DNA of 64,000 nt from NCBI GenBank assembly GCA_001512485.1, contig LFRV01000002.1, positions 42,311-106,310 on the forward strand, written 5' to 3'. The notes beneath the pieces are model-generated. The model did not search any database, was not told where the DNA came from, and saw only the letters and a list, made by a program, of their open reading frames with translations. The DNA comes from Clostridiales bacterium DTU069. Its GTDB lineage: Bacteria; Bacillota; Clostridia; DSM-8532. Position 1 is the stretch's first letter; the number at the start of each line of letters is the position of its first letter. Positions 21,012 to 29,447 of the stretch are shown piece after piece. Position numbers and translations under genes: made by a program.

Positions 21012-21446
21012 ATGCAAAAATTTATTACTTATAACGAGAATGATACAATTGAGCTTGGCGAAAAGACGGCAGGACAGATGAAACCCGGCGATATCATCGC
21101 GCTCGAAGGGGAGCTCGGAACGGGTAAAACGGTTTTTGTAAAAGGCGTGGCAAAGGGGCTTAATATACGTGAACATGTTACGAGTCCCACTTTCAATATC
21201 GTCCACAGTTACGAGGACGGCAGCATTACGCTTCACCACTTTGATGTATACAGGGTAAGCGACGAGGATGAGCTTTTTGAAATAGGGTTTGAAGAATACC
21301 TGTATAAAGGAGACATTTGTATAATAGAGTGGGCTGATCTTATTAAAAATATGCTGCCTGAAAATACTGTCTGGATTAAGATTGAAAGAACCGATAATAA
21401 TCCCGATCAGCGGATAATAACAATAAGGGGGTTAGGACCCATATGA
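21012..21446 (+). CDS. tsaE: tRNA t6A biosynthesis ATPase TsaE
   Basis: TsaE (144 aa) is the P-loop ATPase that supports the TsaB-TsaD complex in making N6-threonylcarbamoyladenosine at tRNA position 37. Walker A GELGTGKT lies at 33-40, followed by the family segment TSPTFNIVHSYEDG and the HFDVYR motif. The stop overlaps the tsaB start by 4 bp (ATGA), so the two are translationally coupled. Confidence 0.95.
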   Translation: MQKFITYNENDTIELGEKTAGQMKPGDIIALEGELGTGKTVFVKGVAKGLNIREHVTSPTFNIVHSYEDGSITLHHFDVYRVSDEDELFEIGFEEYLYKGDICIIEWADLIKNMLPENTVWIKIERTDNNPDQRIITIRGLGPI

Positions 21447-22135
21447 ATATACTGGCATTGGACACGTCCGGCGCGACTGCTTCGGCGGCAGTTGCAAATG
21501 ACGGCCGCCTGATAGGGGAGGTTTCCCTGAGGCATGGAAAAACACATTCCCAGAAGGTTATCCCAATGATAGAGGCGCTGCTTGATATGCTGGACATGGG
21601 AAAGCGTGACATTCATATGCTTGCTGTGGCTAACGGCCCCGGTTCGTTTACCGGGATACGTATTGGCGTGGTTACGATCAAATCAATGGCTTATGCGTTA
21701 AACGTACCGGTTGTAGAGGTTTCAAGCCTTATGTCCCTGGCATATACAATAAGCGAATGGCCCGGGGTTATATGCCCGATAATGGATGCAAGAAACCGAC
21801 AGGTTTATTCCGGCATATATAAAATAAGCGGGGACTCAATAGAAACCTTGTATCCCGATGCCGGCGTCACCGTTGAAGCTCTCACCGAAAATCTCAAAAA
21901 GCTTAATTCAGACGTGCATTTTGTAGGAGACGCGGTTCCTGTTTACAGGGATTTTTTTGCGTCCCAGGGCTTCAGGGCTTTTTTTGCGCCCGATGAAATA
22001 TTTACTCCAAGAGCCGCGGCTACGGCTAGGTTGGCATGGCAGATGTACGGCAAAGGCCAGGTATCGGATGCTTTTAAAGCGGCTCCGAATTATTTAAGAA
22101 AATCCCAGGCGGAGAGGCTTAAGGGAAAGACCTGA
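21443..22135 (+). CDS. tsaB: tRNA t6A biosynthesis protein TsaB
   Basis: TsaB (230 aa) is the ASKHA-fold scaffold that dimerises with TsaD. It begins MNILALDTSGATASAAV and has the conserved GPGSFTGIRIGV segment. Its length is normal for Firmicutes (YdiC). It is coupled to tsaE upstream and followed by rimI 45 bp later. tsaD, usually the next gene, is not found in the window. Confidence 0.95.
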   Translation: MNILALDTSGATASAAVANDGRLIGEVSLRHGKTHSQKVIPMIEALLDMLDMGKRDIHMLAVANGPGSFTGIRIGVVTIKSMAYALNVPVVEVSSLMSLAYTISEWPGVICPIMDARNRQVYSGIYKISGDSIETLYPDAGVTVEALTENLKKLNSDVHFVGDAVPVYRDFFASQGFRAFFAPDEIFTPRAAATARLAWQMYGKGQVSDAFKAAPNYLRKSQAERLKGKT

Positions 22136-22180
22136 TTATACATTTAGGATGCGGAAAAGCTGGCTGGTGATAGTTATTGT

Positions 22181-22633
22181 ATGTATGAAAAAGACGGCAT
22201 TATATTCAGAAAAATGGACTTTAATGATATAAACGGGGTTGTTCAAATTGAATCGCGCTCTTTCTCGTCACCATGGACTGCGGCGATGTTTAATGAAGAG
22301 CTTAATAACCCTATTGCATATTATATTGTTGCCATCAATGGACAGGAAGTAGTCGGATATGCCGGCATGTGGCTTATTATCGACGAAGCGCATATTACAA
22401 ACATTGCGGTTGATCCGAAGTACCGCAGAAGAAATATTGCTACTGAAATGATACGGCTTTTAATTGAAAAAGCTCGTGAAATGAACATTAAAGCGATGAC
22501 GCTGGAAGTCCGATCCTGTAACTTTCAGGCAATTGAACTTTATAAACGGTTTGGCTTCAAAACGGAAGGGTTCAGGAAGGGTTATTACCGCGAGGACGGT
22601 GATGATGCCCTTATCATGTGGCTGACGCTATAA
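22181..22633 (+). CDS. rimI: GNAT N-acetyltransferase, RimI (ribosomal S18 N-terminal acetylation)
   Basis: RimI (150 aa) transfers acetyl from acetyl-CoA to a protein N-terminus. The acetyl-CoA loop reads RRRNIATEM, where the usual Gly of RxxGxG/A is Asn. The C-terminal motif NFQAIELYKRFGFKTEGFRKGYY is typical. Its place after tsaB is the usual one. Its stop codon is followed within about 10 bp by repeat DNA rather than by tsaD. Confidence 0.9.
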   Translation: MYEKDGIIFRKMDFNDINGVVQIESRSFSSPWTAAMFNEELNNPIAYYIVAINGQEVVGYAGMWLIIDEAHITNIAVDPKYRRRNIATEMIRLLIEKAREMNIKAMTLEVRSCNFQAIELYKRFGFKTEGFRKGYYREDGDDALIMWLTL

Positions 22634-22639
22634 CCCGTT

Positions 22640-22800
22640 TATTTCCGCGAGTGTTTCGTTTCCCCTTTTTCTTGTCACCGAAAGTACCTGAACCAGAGCC
22701 GCGTACCCACCGGAACGCGGCAGCAATGCCTCGGCCCGTTAACCACCCGCTGCGTTTTAACATTATTCCCGCGGGTCCTGTTTCGGGTGTTTCGGGTTCC
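22640..22800 (+). repeat. Outer palindromic repeat without MITE (empty-site form)
   Basis: AACCACCCGCTGCGTT at 22741-22756 is followed immediately by TTAACATTATTCCCGCGGG and by CCTGTTTCGGGTGTTT. In the copies at 49.5 and 63.7 kb the same flanks are separated by the MITE. The first 30 bases (TTTATTTCCGCG then GTGTTTCG) look like a second, shortened right arm. The 461-bp gap between rimI and the next gene contains this repeat, a possible polymerase remnant and a promoter, but no gene. Confidence 0.7.
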
Positions 22801-22802
22801 TA

Positions 22803-22833
22803 GGTCGACAAAGCAACGTCCGAATACCAATAT
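22803..22833 (-). pseudogene. Possible remnant of a Y-family polymerase gene
   Basis: GTCGACAAAGCA, CCGAATACC and AATATTC match the plus-strand sequence of the active-site region of the polymerase gene near 54372-54410 in the same order, with 4-base gaps between blocks. In the intact gene this region encodes YSVDECFVDL on the minus strand. The reading frame is lost here. The match begins right at the edge of the outer repeat. Confidence 0.4.
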
Positions 22834-22870
22834 TCAAATTATAGGAAATAATTGAAAAATATTTTCCATC

Positions 22871-22899
22871 TTGAAGGAAAAAAAATATAATGATAGAAT
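22871..22899 (+). promoter_or_regulatory. Candidate promoter for the NlpC/P60 gene
   Basis: TTGAAG at 22871-22876 and TAGAAT at 22894-22899 are 17 bp apart. A TGA just before the -10 box forms an extended -10. It lies about 190 bp before the start codon. Confidence 0.45.
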
Positions 22900-23094
22900 A
22901 GAACTCAACCAAATATAAATATAAAAAATATACATACGGATAAAATCATTTAAATTACTTGTAACATATAATAATATTGGACAAGGCTGAATACTAGCGG
23001 CAACAATGAATTAAAACATTAAGCTTTAGCGCGGTATTGACGGAGCATGCGGTTATTATGACGGTATGCATCGTGAACCGCTTTAGGAGGAACA

Positions 23095-24249
23095 ATGGAG
23101 AATACAAACATAATAAGACGCTGTTCGGAAATATTGGCAGCATTAATTCTTGTTTTTACAACCATTGTTTTTATATACGCAAATACACGACACTCAAGGG
23201 CTTCCGCTTATGATGTTTTATCCGCGTCAAGATCAAGGATGAGTAACAGTATTGATGCCGGCGCGGGAAACAGTCTTTCAGACTTAGCGTCAGGATCAAA
23301 TGCTTTGGAATCTGATGAATCGATTTCGAACGAAATGTCTCTTAAAACTGCGGAAAACACTGTATCTGAAACTCCCACCGATTATAACTTATCAACCCCT
23401 CTGCCCGAAACGAAGGGCGAATCCGTCGTCGAGCCCGCCGAAATACCGGATCCTGTTTACAACTATGTCCAGGTTAATTTATTGAATTTACGAAGCGGTC
23501 CAAGTTCCGATACCGAATTACTTGGAACACTGCCCCAGGGTACCCGGGTGCAGGTGCTTGAATCGCACGGGGAGTGGCTGAAAGTATTAACGCCTGAAAA
23601 AAAGGAAGTGTATGTGTTCGCGGAATATGTTGCCGACACAAAACCTCCCGTATATAATTATGTAAATGTAAATCTGCTTAATGTCAGAAGCGGCCCGGGT
23701 TCCGATCACAATATAGTTACGACGATTCCCAGGGGCACACGCGTTCAGGTGCTTGAACAGCAGGGAGAATGGATGAAGGTTATAGTTAAAGACAACATGG
23801 AAGCCTTCGTATATGCCCCGTATCTGGTTGCGAGCCAGAATCTTGTTGCACGTGCCGAATCTGCACAGCCATATAATCAAAGCCTGGCATCCCAGATAAC
23901 AGAATATGCGAAACAATTTGTCGGCGTTCCTTATGTTTACGGCGGTTCATCGCCTAAGGGCTTTGATTGTTCAGGGTTTACAAAATATGTATACAGCAAG
24001 TTCAAAATTTCTCTGCCCCGTTCGGCAGAAGCTTATTCAGGCGTCGGAACAAAAGTATCCCGAACGGATCTGAAGCCTGGTGACATACTTTTATTTGATC
24101 GCTACAACAACGGACGTCTTGGCCATGTAGGCATTTATCTCGGGAATGATCAGTTTATACATGCCTCTTCAAGCAAAAAAAAGGTTGTTATTATGCGGTT
24201 GTCGGAATATAGAGCCAAATATCTGGGGGCGCGCCGCGTAATAAAGTAA
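23095..24249 (+). CDS. Cell-wall endopeptidase: two SH3b domains and NlpC/P60
   Basis: This 384-aa protein has an N-terminal membrane anchor or signal (about 12-30) and a Ser-rich linker. Two bacterial SH3 domains follow (about 120-175 and 182-240, both starting VYNYVxVNLLNxRSGP). The NlpC/P60 cysteine peptidase domain is at about 265-384. The catalytic residues are Cys292 in FDCSG, His344 in GHVGIY and His356 in IHASS. It should act outside the membrane, cutting peptidoglycan stem peptides. The ATG is preceded by AGGAGG. A second wall enzyme gene follows 214 bp later under its own promoter. Confidence 0.93.
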   Translation: MENTNIIRRCSEILAALILVFTTIVFIYANTRHSRASAYDVLSASRSRMSNSIDAGAGNSLSDLASGSNALESDESISNEMSLKTAENTVSETPTDYNLSTPLPETKGESVVEPAEIPDPVYNYVQVNLLNLRSGPSSDTELLGTLPQGTRVQVLESHGEWLKVLTPEKKEVYVFAEYVADTKPPVYNYVNVNLLNVRSGPGSDHNIVTTIPRGTRVQVLEQQGEWMKVIVKDNMEAFVYAPYLVASQNLVARAESAQPYNQSLASQITEYAKQFVGVPYVYGGSSPKGFDCSGFTKYVYSKFKISLPRSAEAYSGVGTKVSRTDLKPGDILLFDRYNNGRLGHVGIYLGNDQFIHASSSKKKVVIMRLSEYRAKYLGARRVIK

Positions 24250-24402
24250 CTTTACGCTAAACCGGCACCGGTTCTTAAAGTCTATCGCAAGTTCTTCTTC
24301 ATATCAGAAACCGTTATTTATAATCACATGCTGTTAAAGCTCTTGTTTCCGTTATTATGAAGCAGTTCAAAAAAGTGTTGGAACAATAACCTGAAATCAA
24401 GC

Positions 24403-24433
24403 TTGACAATTTTACCGATGAGGTTATTATAAT
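24403..24433 (+). promoter_or_regulatory. Candidate promoter for the VanY-like gene
   Basis: TTGACA at 24403-24408 is followed by overlapping -10 candidates: TATAAT at 24428-24433 (19-bp spacer) or TATTAT at 24425-24430 (16-bp spacer). Confidence 0.5.
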
Positions 24434-24463
24434 ACCATGACTATGTAGTCCGGAGGAGTTTTT

Positions 24464-25480
24464 GTGAATTATACGAAGAGGCGAAAACTATTATTTTTAA
24501 CATTTTTCAACATATTTCTGTTGGCGATTTTAATTGCATGTACCGGTCTGATAAACCGATGCGATATAAATGCTTCTATTGATCGATCTAACGGTTTGGA
24601 TAATACCGCTCAGGATGTTGTTCAGACAGAAAACAAACAAACCGGCACAGCGCATGACAGCATTGAAGAAAAACCTGAAAAGGATACACAGGATAATTCC
24701 CAGGCCGATAAGGAAGCGAAGCATGTTCAGAGCCCTTCCGCGCAGGATACAGGTTCGAAGTATTCTTTTCTTTCGTATTACAAGCCTGAAAATGCTTCCA
24801 GATATGAAGAGTATGGGCTGGAAAATCCAGGTCTTGATGAAAAGCGCGTGGTCATAGATGTCAATATAGGCCTTGATTATCCTTTTTACGGCTTGATTAA
24901 AGAAATTCAAAACTATAATGATGTAACGGTATTGGTAAATAAATACAATAAACTGCCTGACAATTACGAGCCCGAACTCAAACAGCTTGAAGAACGCTAT
25001 TGTGTACCCGGACGCGGAGCGCAGCATCTCAGAAAAGAAGCTGCAGAAGCTTTTATAAAAATGCATGAGGACGCAAAAAAGGAAGGCTTGAATATTACTG
25101 CATACGGTACTTACAGGAGCATACCGACTCAGCAGAGAATCTGGGAAAATGCCATAAACAGCGGCCGGACACAGGAAGACGTCGATAGCCTGAATTCCAG
25201 AGGAGGGCACAGCGAGCACCATACGGGGCTTGCCGTTGATGTGGTTATTAATGACTACAGTGTGCTCGATACTAAGGAATATCAATGGTATAAGGACCGG
25301 GCGCATGAATATGGGTTTATCATACGTTATCCGGAAGGGAAAGAAAATATTACCGGTTATAAATATGAGCCCTGGCATTTAAGGTATGTAAGTCCTGAAA
25401 TTGCGAAAGAGGTCTATAACAGCGGTTTAACATATGAAGAGTATTATGTCACCGTTATAGAACCGAATATGCAAAAATGA
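24464..25480 (+). CDS. D-alanyl-D-alanine carboxypeptidase, VanY/M15B family lipoprotein
   Basis: This 338-aa protein begins with a hydrophobic signal ending in LIAC (Cys26), so it is probably a lipoprotein. A low-complexity linker (about 45-95) follows, then an M15B zinc peptidase domain. Zinc and catalytic motifs are visible: GTYRSIPTQQRIW, GGHSEHHTGLAVDV and EPWHLRYV. It would trim the terminal D-Ala from peptidoglycan stem peptides outside the membrane. The start is GTG with CGGAGG upstream. Vancomycin-resistance genes are absent here, so a wall-maintenance role is more likely than resistance. Confidence 0.9.
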   Translation: MNYTKRRKLLFLTFFNIFLLAILIACTGLINRCDINASIDRSNGLDNTAQDVVQTENKQTGTAHDSIEEKPEKDTQDNSQADKEAKHVQSPSAQDTGSKYSFLSYYKPENASRYEEYGLENPGLDEKRVVIDVNIGLDYPFYGLIKEIQNYNDVTVLVNKYNKLPDNYEPELKQLEERYCVPGRGAQHLRKEAAEAFIKMHEDAKKEGLNITAYGTYRSIPTQQRIWENAINSGRTQEDVDSLNSRGGHSEHHTGLAVDVVINDYSVLDTKEYQWYKDRAHEYGFIIRYPEGKENITGYKYEPWHLRYVSPEIAKEVYNSGLTYEEYYVTVIEPNMQK

Positions 25481-25711
25481 ATAATTTCTTCCGTTGCTTA
25501 TCCAATTTTGGTAAACGGAAGCAATATATACGGAAGCACAATATGAAGCACAATATATAGAATATAAAAAGCAATTGTGTTAGAAAAAATTGTACAATCA
25601 TTATCACAATGCCGTAAAATTATTTTACAGCAATGCAGTTTAAACCGGGAAATATTTCCTTAGCTGAATAAAACCAGCGAAAATTCGGATAAAAAAATTT
25701 TGTAAAACTAC
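25481..25711 (+). other. Non-coding region before the S10 promoter
   Basis: No gene is seen. It contains a tandem 12-bp repeat, GAAGCACAATAT twice (25533-25556), and a palindrome GTAAAAT-T-ATTTTAC (25614-25628). I cannot assign a function to either. Confidence 0.5.
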
Positions 25712-25740
25712 TTGCCACGTGAAAAGATTTATAGTATAAT
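25712..25740 (+). promoter_or_regulatory. Promoter of the S10-spc-alpha operon
   Basis: TTGCCA at 25712-25717 and TATAAT at 25735-25740 are separated by exactly 17 bp. It is the best promoter before the ribosomal cluster. Confidence 0.75.
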
Positions 25741-25746
25741 TATGCC

Positions 25747-26089
25747 CGTTGTGACATTGCACACGATGAAGTTGAAGATGGCCGGCTTGGAACGGGGAAC
25801 TTCAATGGAGAATGTCCGATTCAGAGAAACCGGGCGACAAGTCACTGTACATTCTGCTTGAATGCGTTTTTTGCACGTAGAGTATGTTTGTTGCAGAGCC
25901 CAGGTTTAGCGAGCGTTCTAGCTTGTCTGTCCTGGGTTTTTAATATGAACCGGCATGAAACACCCGGCTGGGTGTACAGAAACAAACTTGTTGCGTCATT
26001 ACACAACCGGATAAACGTTCCGGAGAATACAGTATAGTGCTTTAGTCGGCAAATTGCCTTGATTAAGGCACATGTTAGGAGGCATATGT
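25747..26089 (+). promoter_or_regulatory. Long structured leader of the S10 operon with an attenuator-like hairpin
   Basis: About 340 bases separate the promoter from rpsJ. Visible pairings are TTGAAG with CTTCAA (near 25771-25804) and AGAATGT (25809-25815) with ACATTCT (25849-25855). CCCAGG (25899-25904) also pairs with CCTGGG (25931-25936), followed by TTTTT. The last has the form of a terminator, so transcription may be attenuated before rpsJ. In gammaproteobacteria, L4 controls this operon through its leader; whether a similar loop exists here is inference. Confidence 0.5.
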
Positions 26090-26401
26090 ATGGCGAACAA
26101 ACAAAAAATTCGTATTCGGTTGAAAGCCTTTGATCATCAAATTTTGGACCAATCCGCGGAAAGAATAGTCGATACCGCGAAAAGGACAGGCGCAAAGGTT
26201 TCAGGGCCAGTACCCCTGCCGACAAAAAGGGAAATAATAACAATTTTGCGTGCGCCACACAAATATAAGGACTCGCGTGAGCAATTTGAAATGAGAACCC
26301 ATAAGAGGCTCATAGATATCCTGGTTCCGACACCAAAGACGGTAGATGCTCTTATGAGGCTGGATTTGCCTGCGGGTGTCGACATTGAAATAAAACTGTA
26401 A
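26090..26401 (+). CDS. rpsJ: 30S ribosomal protein S10
   Basis: S10 (103 aa) sits in the 30S head and doubles as NusE in antitermination. It begins [17 protein letters not shown] and contains the conserved [20 protein letters not shown] and HKRLIDI segments. ATG 26090 is chosen because TAGGAGGC ends 6 bases upstream. The upstream in-frame ATG at 26072 precedes that site. It is the first gene of the S10 operon. Confidence 0.97.
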   Translation: MANKQKIRIRLKAFDHQILDQSAERIVDTAKRTGAKVSGPVPLPTKREIITILRAPHKYKDSREQFEMRTHKRLIDILVPTPKTVDALMRLDLPAGVDIEIKL

Positions 26402-26417
26402 ACTGGCAAAATGTTAA

Positions 26418-26437
26418 GTTCGGATTAATATCCGAAC
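26418..26437 (+). promoter_or_regulatory. Hairpin between rpsJ and rplC
   Basis: GTTCGGAT and ATCCGAAC pair perfectly over 8 bp with a TAAT loop, ending 6 bases before the rplC ribosome binding site. No T-run follows, so it is an RNA-processing or translational element rather than a terminator. Confidence 0.45.
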
Positions 26438-26458
26438 CAATGACAGGAGGGAATATAT

Positions 26459-27091
26459 ATGCAAAAATGCATGATTGGCAAAAAAATAGGCATGACACAG
26501 ATTTTTACGGATAATGGGGAATTGATTCCGGTTACCGTAATCCAGGCCGGGCCGGTGTCGGTTATTCAAAAGAAAACGGTAGAAACCGACGGATACTGCG
26601 CTTTAAAGGTTGGATTTGAAGATGTCAGCGAAAATAAAGTAAACAAACCCATGAAGGGACAATTTGAAAAAGCGGGAATTAAACCTAAAAGAGTTATCAG
26701 GGAATTCAGGTTTGAAAATATTGATGCTTATGAGGTAGGCCAGGAGATAAAAGTTGAAGATATGTTCCAGGAAGGCGACAAAATTGATGTATCGGGAACA
26801 TCAAAAGGCAAGGGCTACCAAGGTACGGTTAAACGCTTTGGAACTTCACGGGGCCGTGAATCGCATGGTTCTCAGTATCACAGAGGTGTCGGTTCCATGG
26901 GTGGGGCCTCAAATCCCAGCCGGGTTTTTAAGGGGAAAAAGCTCCCCGGGCACATGGGTGCTGAAAAAGTGACAGTGCAAAACCTGACTGTGGTACGTGT
27001 TGACGCTGACAGGGGCCTGATGCTGGTAAAGGGTGCCGTACCCGGGCCAAGGGGCGCCGTTGTCACGATTAAAGATTCCGTTAAGGCTTAA
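26459..27091 (+). CDS. rplC: 50S ribosomal protein L3
   Basis: L3 (210 aa) binds 23S rRNA near the peptidyl-transferase centre. It begins [18 protein letters not shown] and has the conserved [14 protein letters not shown] loop and [13 protein letters not shown]. The start follows CAGGAGGG. It is the second gene of the S10 operon. Confidence 0.97.
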   Translation: MQKCMIGKKIGMTQIFTDNGELIPVTVIQAGPVSVIQKKTVETDGYCALKVGFEDVSENKVNKPMKGQFEKAGIKPKRVIREFRFENIDAYEVGQEIKVEDMFQEGDKIDVSGTSKGKGYQGTVKRFGTSRGRESHGSQYHRGVGSMGGASNPSRVFKGKKLPGHMGAEKVTVQNLTVVRVDADRGLMLVKGAVPGPRGAVVTIKDSVKA

Positions 27092-27119
27092 GCACTTGCT
27101 TATGGAAGGAGGACCTGAC

Positions 27120-27743
27120 ATGCCAAAAGTGGATGTATATAATATCGAAGGTGAAGTCGTTGGGGAGATTACCCTCAGCGATGATATATTCGGCGTTAAG
27201 GTTAATGAATCGGCTATTCATACGGTAGTTGTAAATCAATTAGCCAATAAACGCCAGGGTACTCAATCTGCCAAAACACGCAGCGAAGTCAGAGGTGGAG
27301 GCAGAAAGCCCTGGAGGCAAAAAGGAAGCGGCCGTGCCCGCCATGGGAGCATTCGTTCCGTTCAATGGACGGGGGGCGGTGTTGCTTTTGCGCCAAAACC
27401 AAGAAGTTACAGATACACTGTTCCTAAGAAAGTGAGACGTCTGGCATTAAAAAGCGCTCTGTCCAGTAAGGTCATAGACAGCGATATCATTGTTTTGGAT
27501 GAGCTCGTAATGCCTGAAATAAAAACAAAAGAGTTTAAAAGGATATTAAAAAACCTGAATGCGGACAATTCGGCGCTGGTTGTGATTGGTTCCGTTGATG
27601 ATAAAGTAGTCAAATCGGCAAGAAACATACCGAAGGTAAAAACATCCTGCGTGAACACGATTAACACGCTTGATATCCTTAAGTATAAAAAGTTTATTAT
27701 CACCAGGGAAGCCGTGGCCAAGGTCGAGGAGGTGTACGCATAA
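27120..27743 (+). CDS. rplD: 50S ribosomal protein L4
   Basis: L4 (207 aa) lines the exit tunnel with a long loop. The loop is seen as [20 protein letters not shown], and macrolide-resistance changes in other bacteria map here; it is the normal sequence. ATG 27120 follows GGAAGGAGGA. Upstream in-frame codons overlap rplC and lack a binding site. Its stop overlaps the rplW start by one base. Confidence 0.97.
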   Translation: MPKVDVYNIEGEVVGEITLSDDIFGVKVNESAIHTVVVNQLANKRQGTQSAKTRSEVRGGGRKPWRQKGSGRARHGSIRSVQWTGGGVAFAPKPRSYRYTVPKKVRRLALKSALSSKVIDSDIIVLDELVMPEIKTKEFKRILKNLNADNSALVVIGSVDDKVVKSARNIPKVKTSCVNTINTLDILKYKKFIITREAVAKVEEVYA

Positions 27744-28096
27744 TGAATTACGCAGAGGATATTATAATACGCCCATATATTACTGAAAAAAGCAATGAAG
27801 AAATGGCCGATGGGAAATACACGTTTATTGTTGATTGCCGCGCGACTAAAACCGCGGTTAAGAATGCGGTTGAAAAATTATTCGGTGTAAAGGTATTGGA
27901 AGTAAATACGATTAATTATGACGGCAAGAAAAAAAGAATGGGTGTACACCTCGGAAAGACTTCAAAGTGGAAAAAGGCGATTGTAAAAATAGATACCGAC
28001 CCGCAGCCTGTTGTTTATCTTGACAAGAATGGAAAACAGGTGACCACCGGTAAAAAATATAAAACCGAAATTCCGGAGTTTGGTGGTATGCAATAA
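27743..28096 (+). CDS. rplW: 50S ribosomal protein L23
   Basis: L23 (117 aa) sits at the tunnel exit and docks trigger factor and [15 protein letters not shown] and the [12 protein letters not shown] segment identify it. At 117 aa it is about 20 residues longer than the common form, with a C-terminal tail ([20 protein letters not shown]...). The start overlaps the rplD stop (TAATG). A 156-bp gap without recognisable elements follows before rplB. Confidence 0.95.
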   Translation: MNYAEDIIIRPYITEKSNEEMADGKYTFIVDCRATKTAVKNAVEKLFGVKVLEVNTINYDGKKKRMGVHLGKTSKWKKAIVKIDTDPQPVVYLDKNGKQVTTGKKYKTEIPEFGGMQ

Positions 28097-28252
28097 TATT
28101 AGTTTGCTGCCCTGTTGTCGAAGCGGAATTTGAAGTTAAGCGGTTTCTTCCGTTACTTTGCAAAGGGCTGCGAAATGTTCGATATCCGGTTGAATAGGCT
28201 ATACAGTCGGCCTGCTAACGGATAGACGAAATTTAGTAAAGGAGTGAATGTC

Positions 28253-29083
28253 ATGTCAATAAAAAAATACAAACCGACGTCTCCTGCAAGAAGACATATG
28301 ACTGTATTAACTTTTGAAGAAATAACAAAGAAAGAGCCGGAAAAATCTTTACTGGCGCCGATCAAAAAAACCGGCGGAAGAAATTCGTATGGAAGAATAA
28401 CCGTACGGTTCCGCGGGGGCGGTACAAAGCAGAAATACAGAATTATTGATTTTAAGCGTGATAAAGACAATATACCGGCAAAGGTAGCGGCAATAGAATA
28501 TGATCCTAACCGGTCGGCTAACATTGCGCTGCTTCATTACAAGGACGGCGAAAAGAGATATATTCTTGCGCCGCTGGGCTTAAAAGTCGGTGATACAGTT
28601 ATGTCCGGAGAAAATGCCGATATTCGTACCGGCAATGCTCTTCCCCTTACAAAAATTCCGCTTGGTTCGGTAATTCATAACATTGAACTGAAACCCGGAA
28701 AGGGAGGGCAATTGGTTAGATCTGCCGGAAATATGGCCCAGTTAATGGCCCGCGAGGGCAAATATGCCCAGATAAGGCTTCCTTCAGGGGAAGTACGAAT
28801 GGTAAGCGTTAATTGTAAAGCTACAATCGGCCAGGTGGGAAATGTTGAAAAAGAGAATATATCAATAGGAAAAGCAGGAAGAAAACGCTGGATGGGCCGC
28901 AGACCGCACGTCCGCGGCGTAGTAATGAACCCTAGTGACCATCCTCACGGCGGTGGAGAAGGTAAATCTCCGATTGGTATGCCCAGTCCTGTTACTCCGT
29001 GGGGCAAACCGACATTGGGATATAAGACGAGGAAGAAAAACAAACAAAGCAACAAATTTATCGTTAAGAAACGTAAAGCATAA
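28253..29083 (+). CDS. rplB: 50S ribosomal protein L2
   Basis: L2 (276 aa, the standard length) is needed for subunit joining and peptidyl transfer. It has GRNNxGRI-like [14 protein letters not shown] and the conserved HPHGGGEGK region. ATG 28253 is chosen over GTG 28244 because the AAAGGAG site overlaps the latter and the protein then begins [14 protein letters not shown] as in the family. Confidence 0.97.
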   Translation: MSIKKYKPTSPARRHMTVLTFEEITKKEPEKSLLAPIKKTGGRNSYGRITVRFRGGGTKQKYRIIDFKRDKDNIPAKVAAIEYDPNRSANIALLHYKDGEKRYILAPLGLKVGDTVMSGENADIRTGNALPLTKIPLGSVIHNIELKPGKGGQLVRSAGNMAQLMAREGKYAQIRLPSGEVRMVSVNCKATIGQVGNVEKENISIGKAGRKRWMGRRPHVRGVVMNPSDHPHGGGEGKSPIGMPSPVTPWGKPTLGYKTRKKNKQSNKFIVKKRKA

Positions 29084-29109
29084 TAAAATTGCCAGGAGGA
29101 GGTTTATCA

Positions 29110-29394
29110 ATGGGCAGATCAATAAAAAAAGGACCATATGCCAGTGAAAGCCTTTTAAAGAAAATAAATGAGATGAATGAAAAGGGAGAAAAAAAAGTCA
29201 TAAAGACTTGGTCAAGAGCTTCTACGATATTTCCTCAAATGGTCGGACACACCATTGCCATTCATGACGGCAGGAAGCATGTGCCCGTGTATATCTCCGA
29301 GGATATGGTCGGTCACAAGCTTGGCGAGTTCGCGCCTACCCGTACTTACAGAGGGCATGGCAAGGATGAGAGAAGCAGTAAACTTAAAAAATAA
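29110..29394 (+). CDS. rpsS: 30S ribosomal protein S19
   Basis: S19 (94 aa) forms a head complex with S13. It begins [10 protein letters not shown] and has [22 protein letters not shown] and [19 protein letters not shown] 29110 follows AGGAGGAGG. The in-frame ATG at 29089 lies before that site and is rejected. Confidence 0.97.
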   Translation: MGRSIKKGPYASESLLKKINEMNEKGEKKVIKTWSRASTIFPQMVGHTIAIHDGRKHVPVYISEDMVGHKLGEFAPTRTYRGHGKDERSSKLKK

Positions 29395-29447
29395 AATAAT
29401 TAAGCAAGATTAAAGTTTATCATCAAGCCTGGAAGGAGGAAACGGAT

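Noticed and set aside
24530..25378. 282-aa minus-strand open frame over the VanY-like gene
   Set aside because: The plus-strand gene has clear catalytic motifs and a ribosome binding site. The antisense frame has neither.
9772..28152. Shared 16-base string TTAAGCGGTTTCTTCC near 9775 and 28137
   Set aside because: The surrounding sequences are unrelated and no third copy was seen; probably chance.
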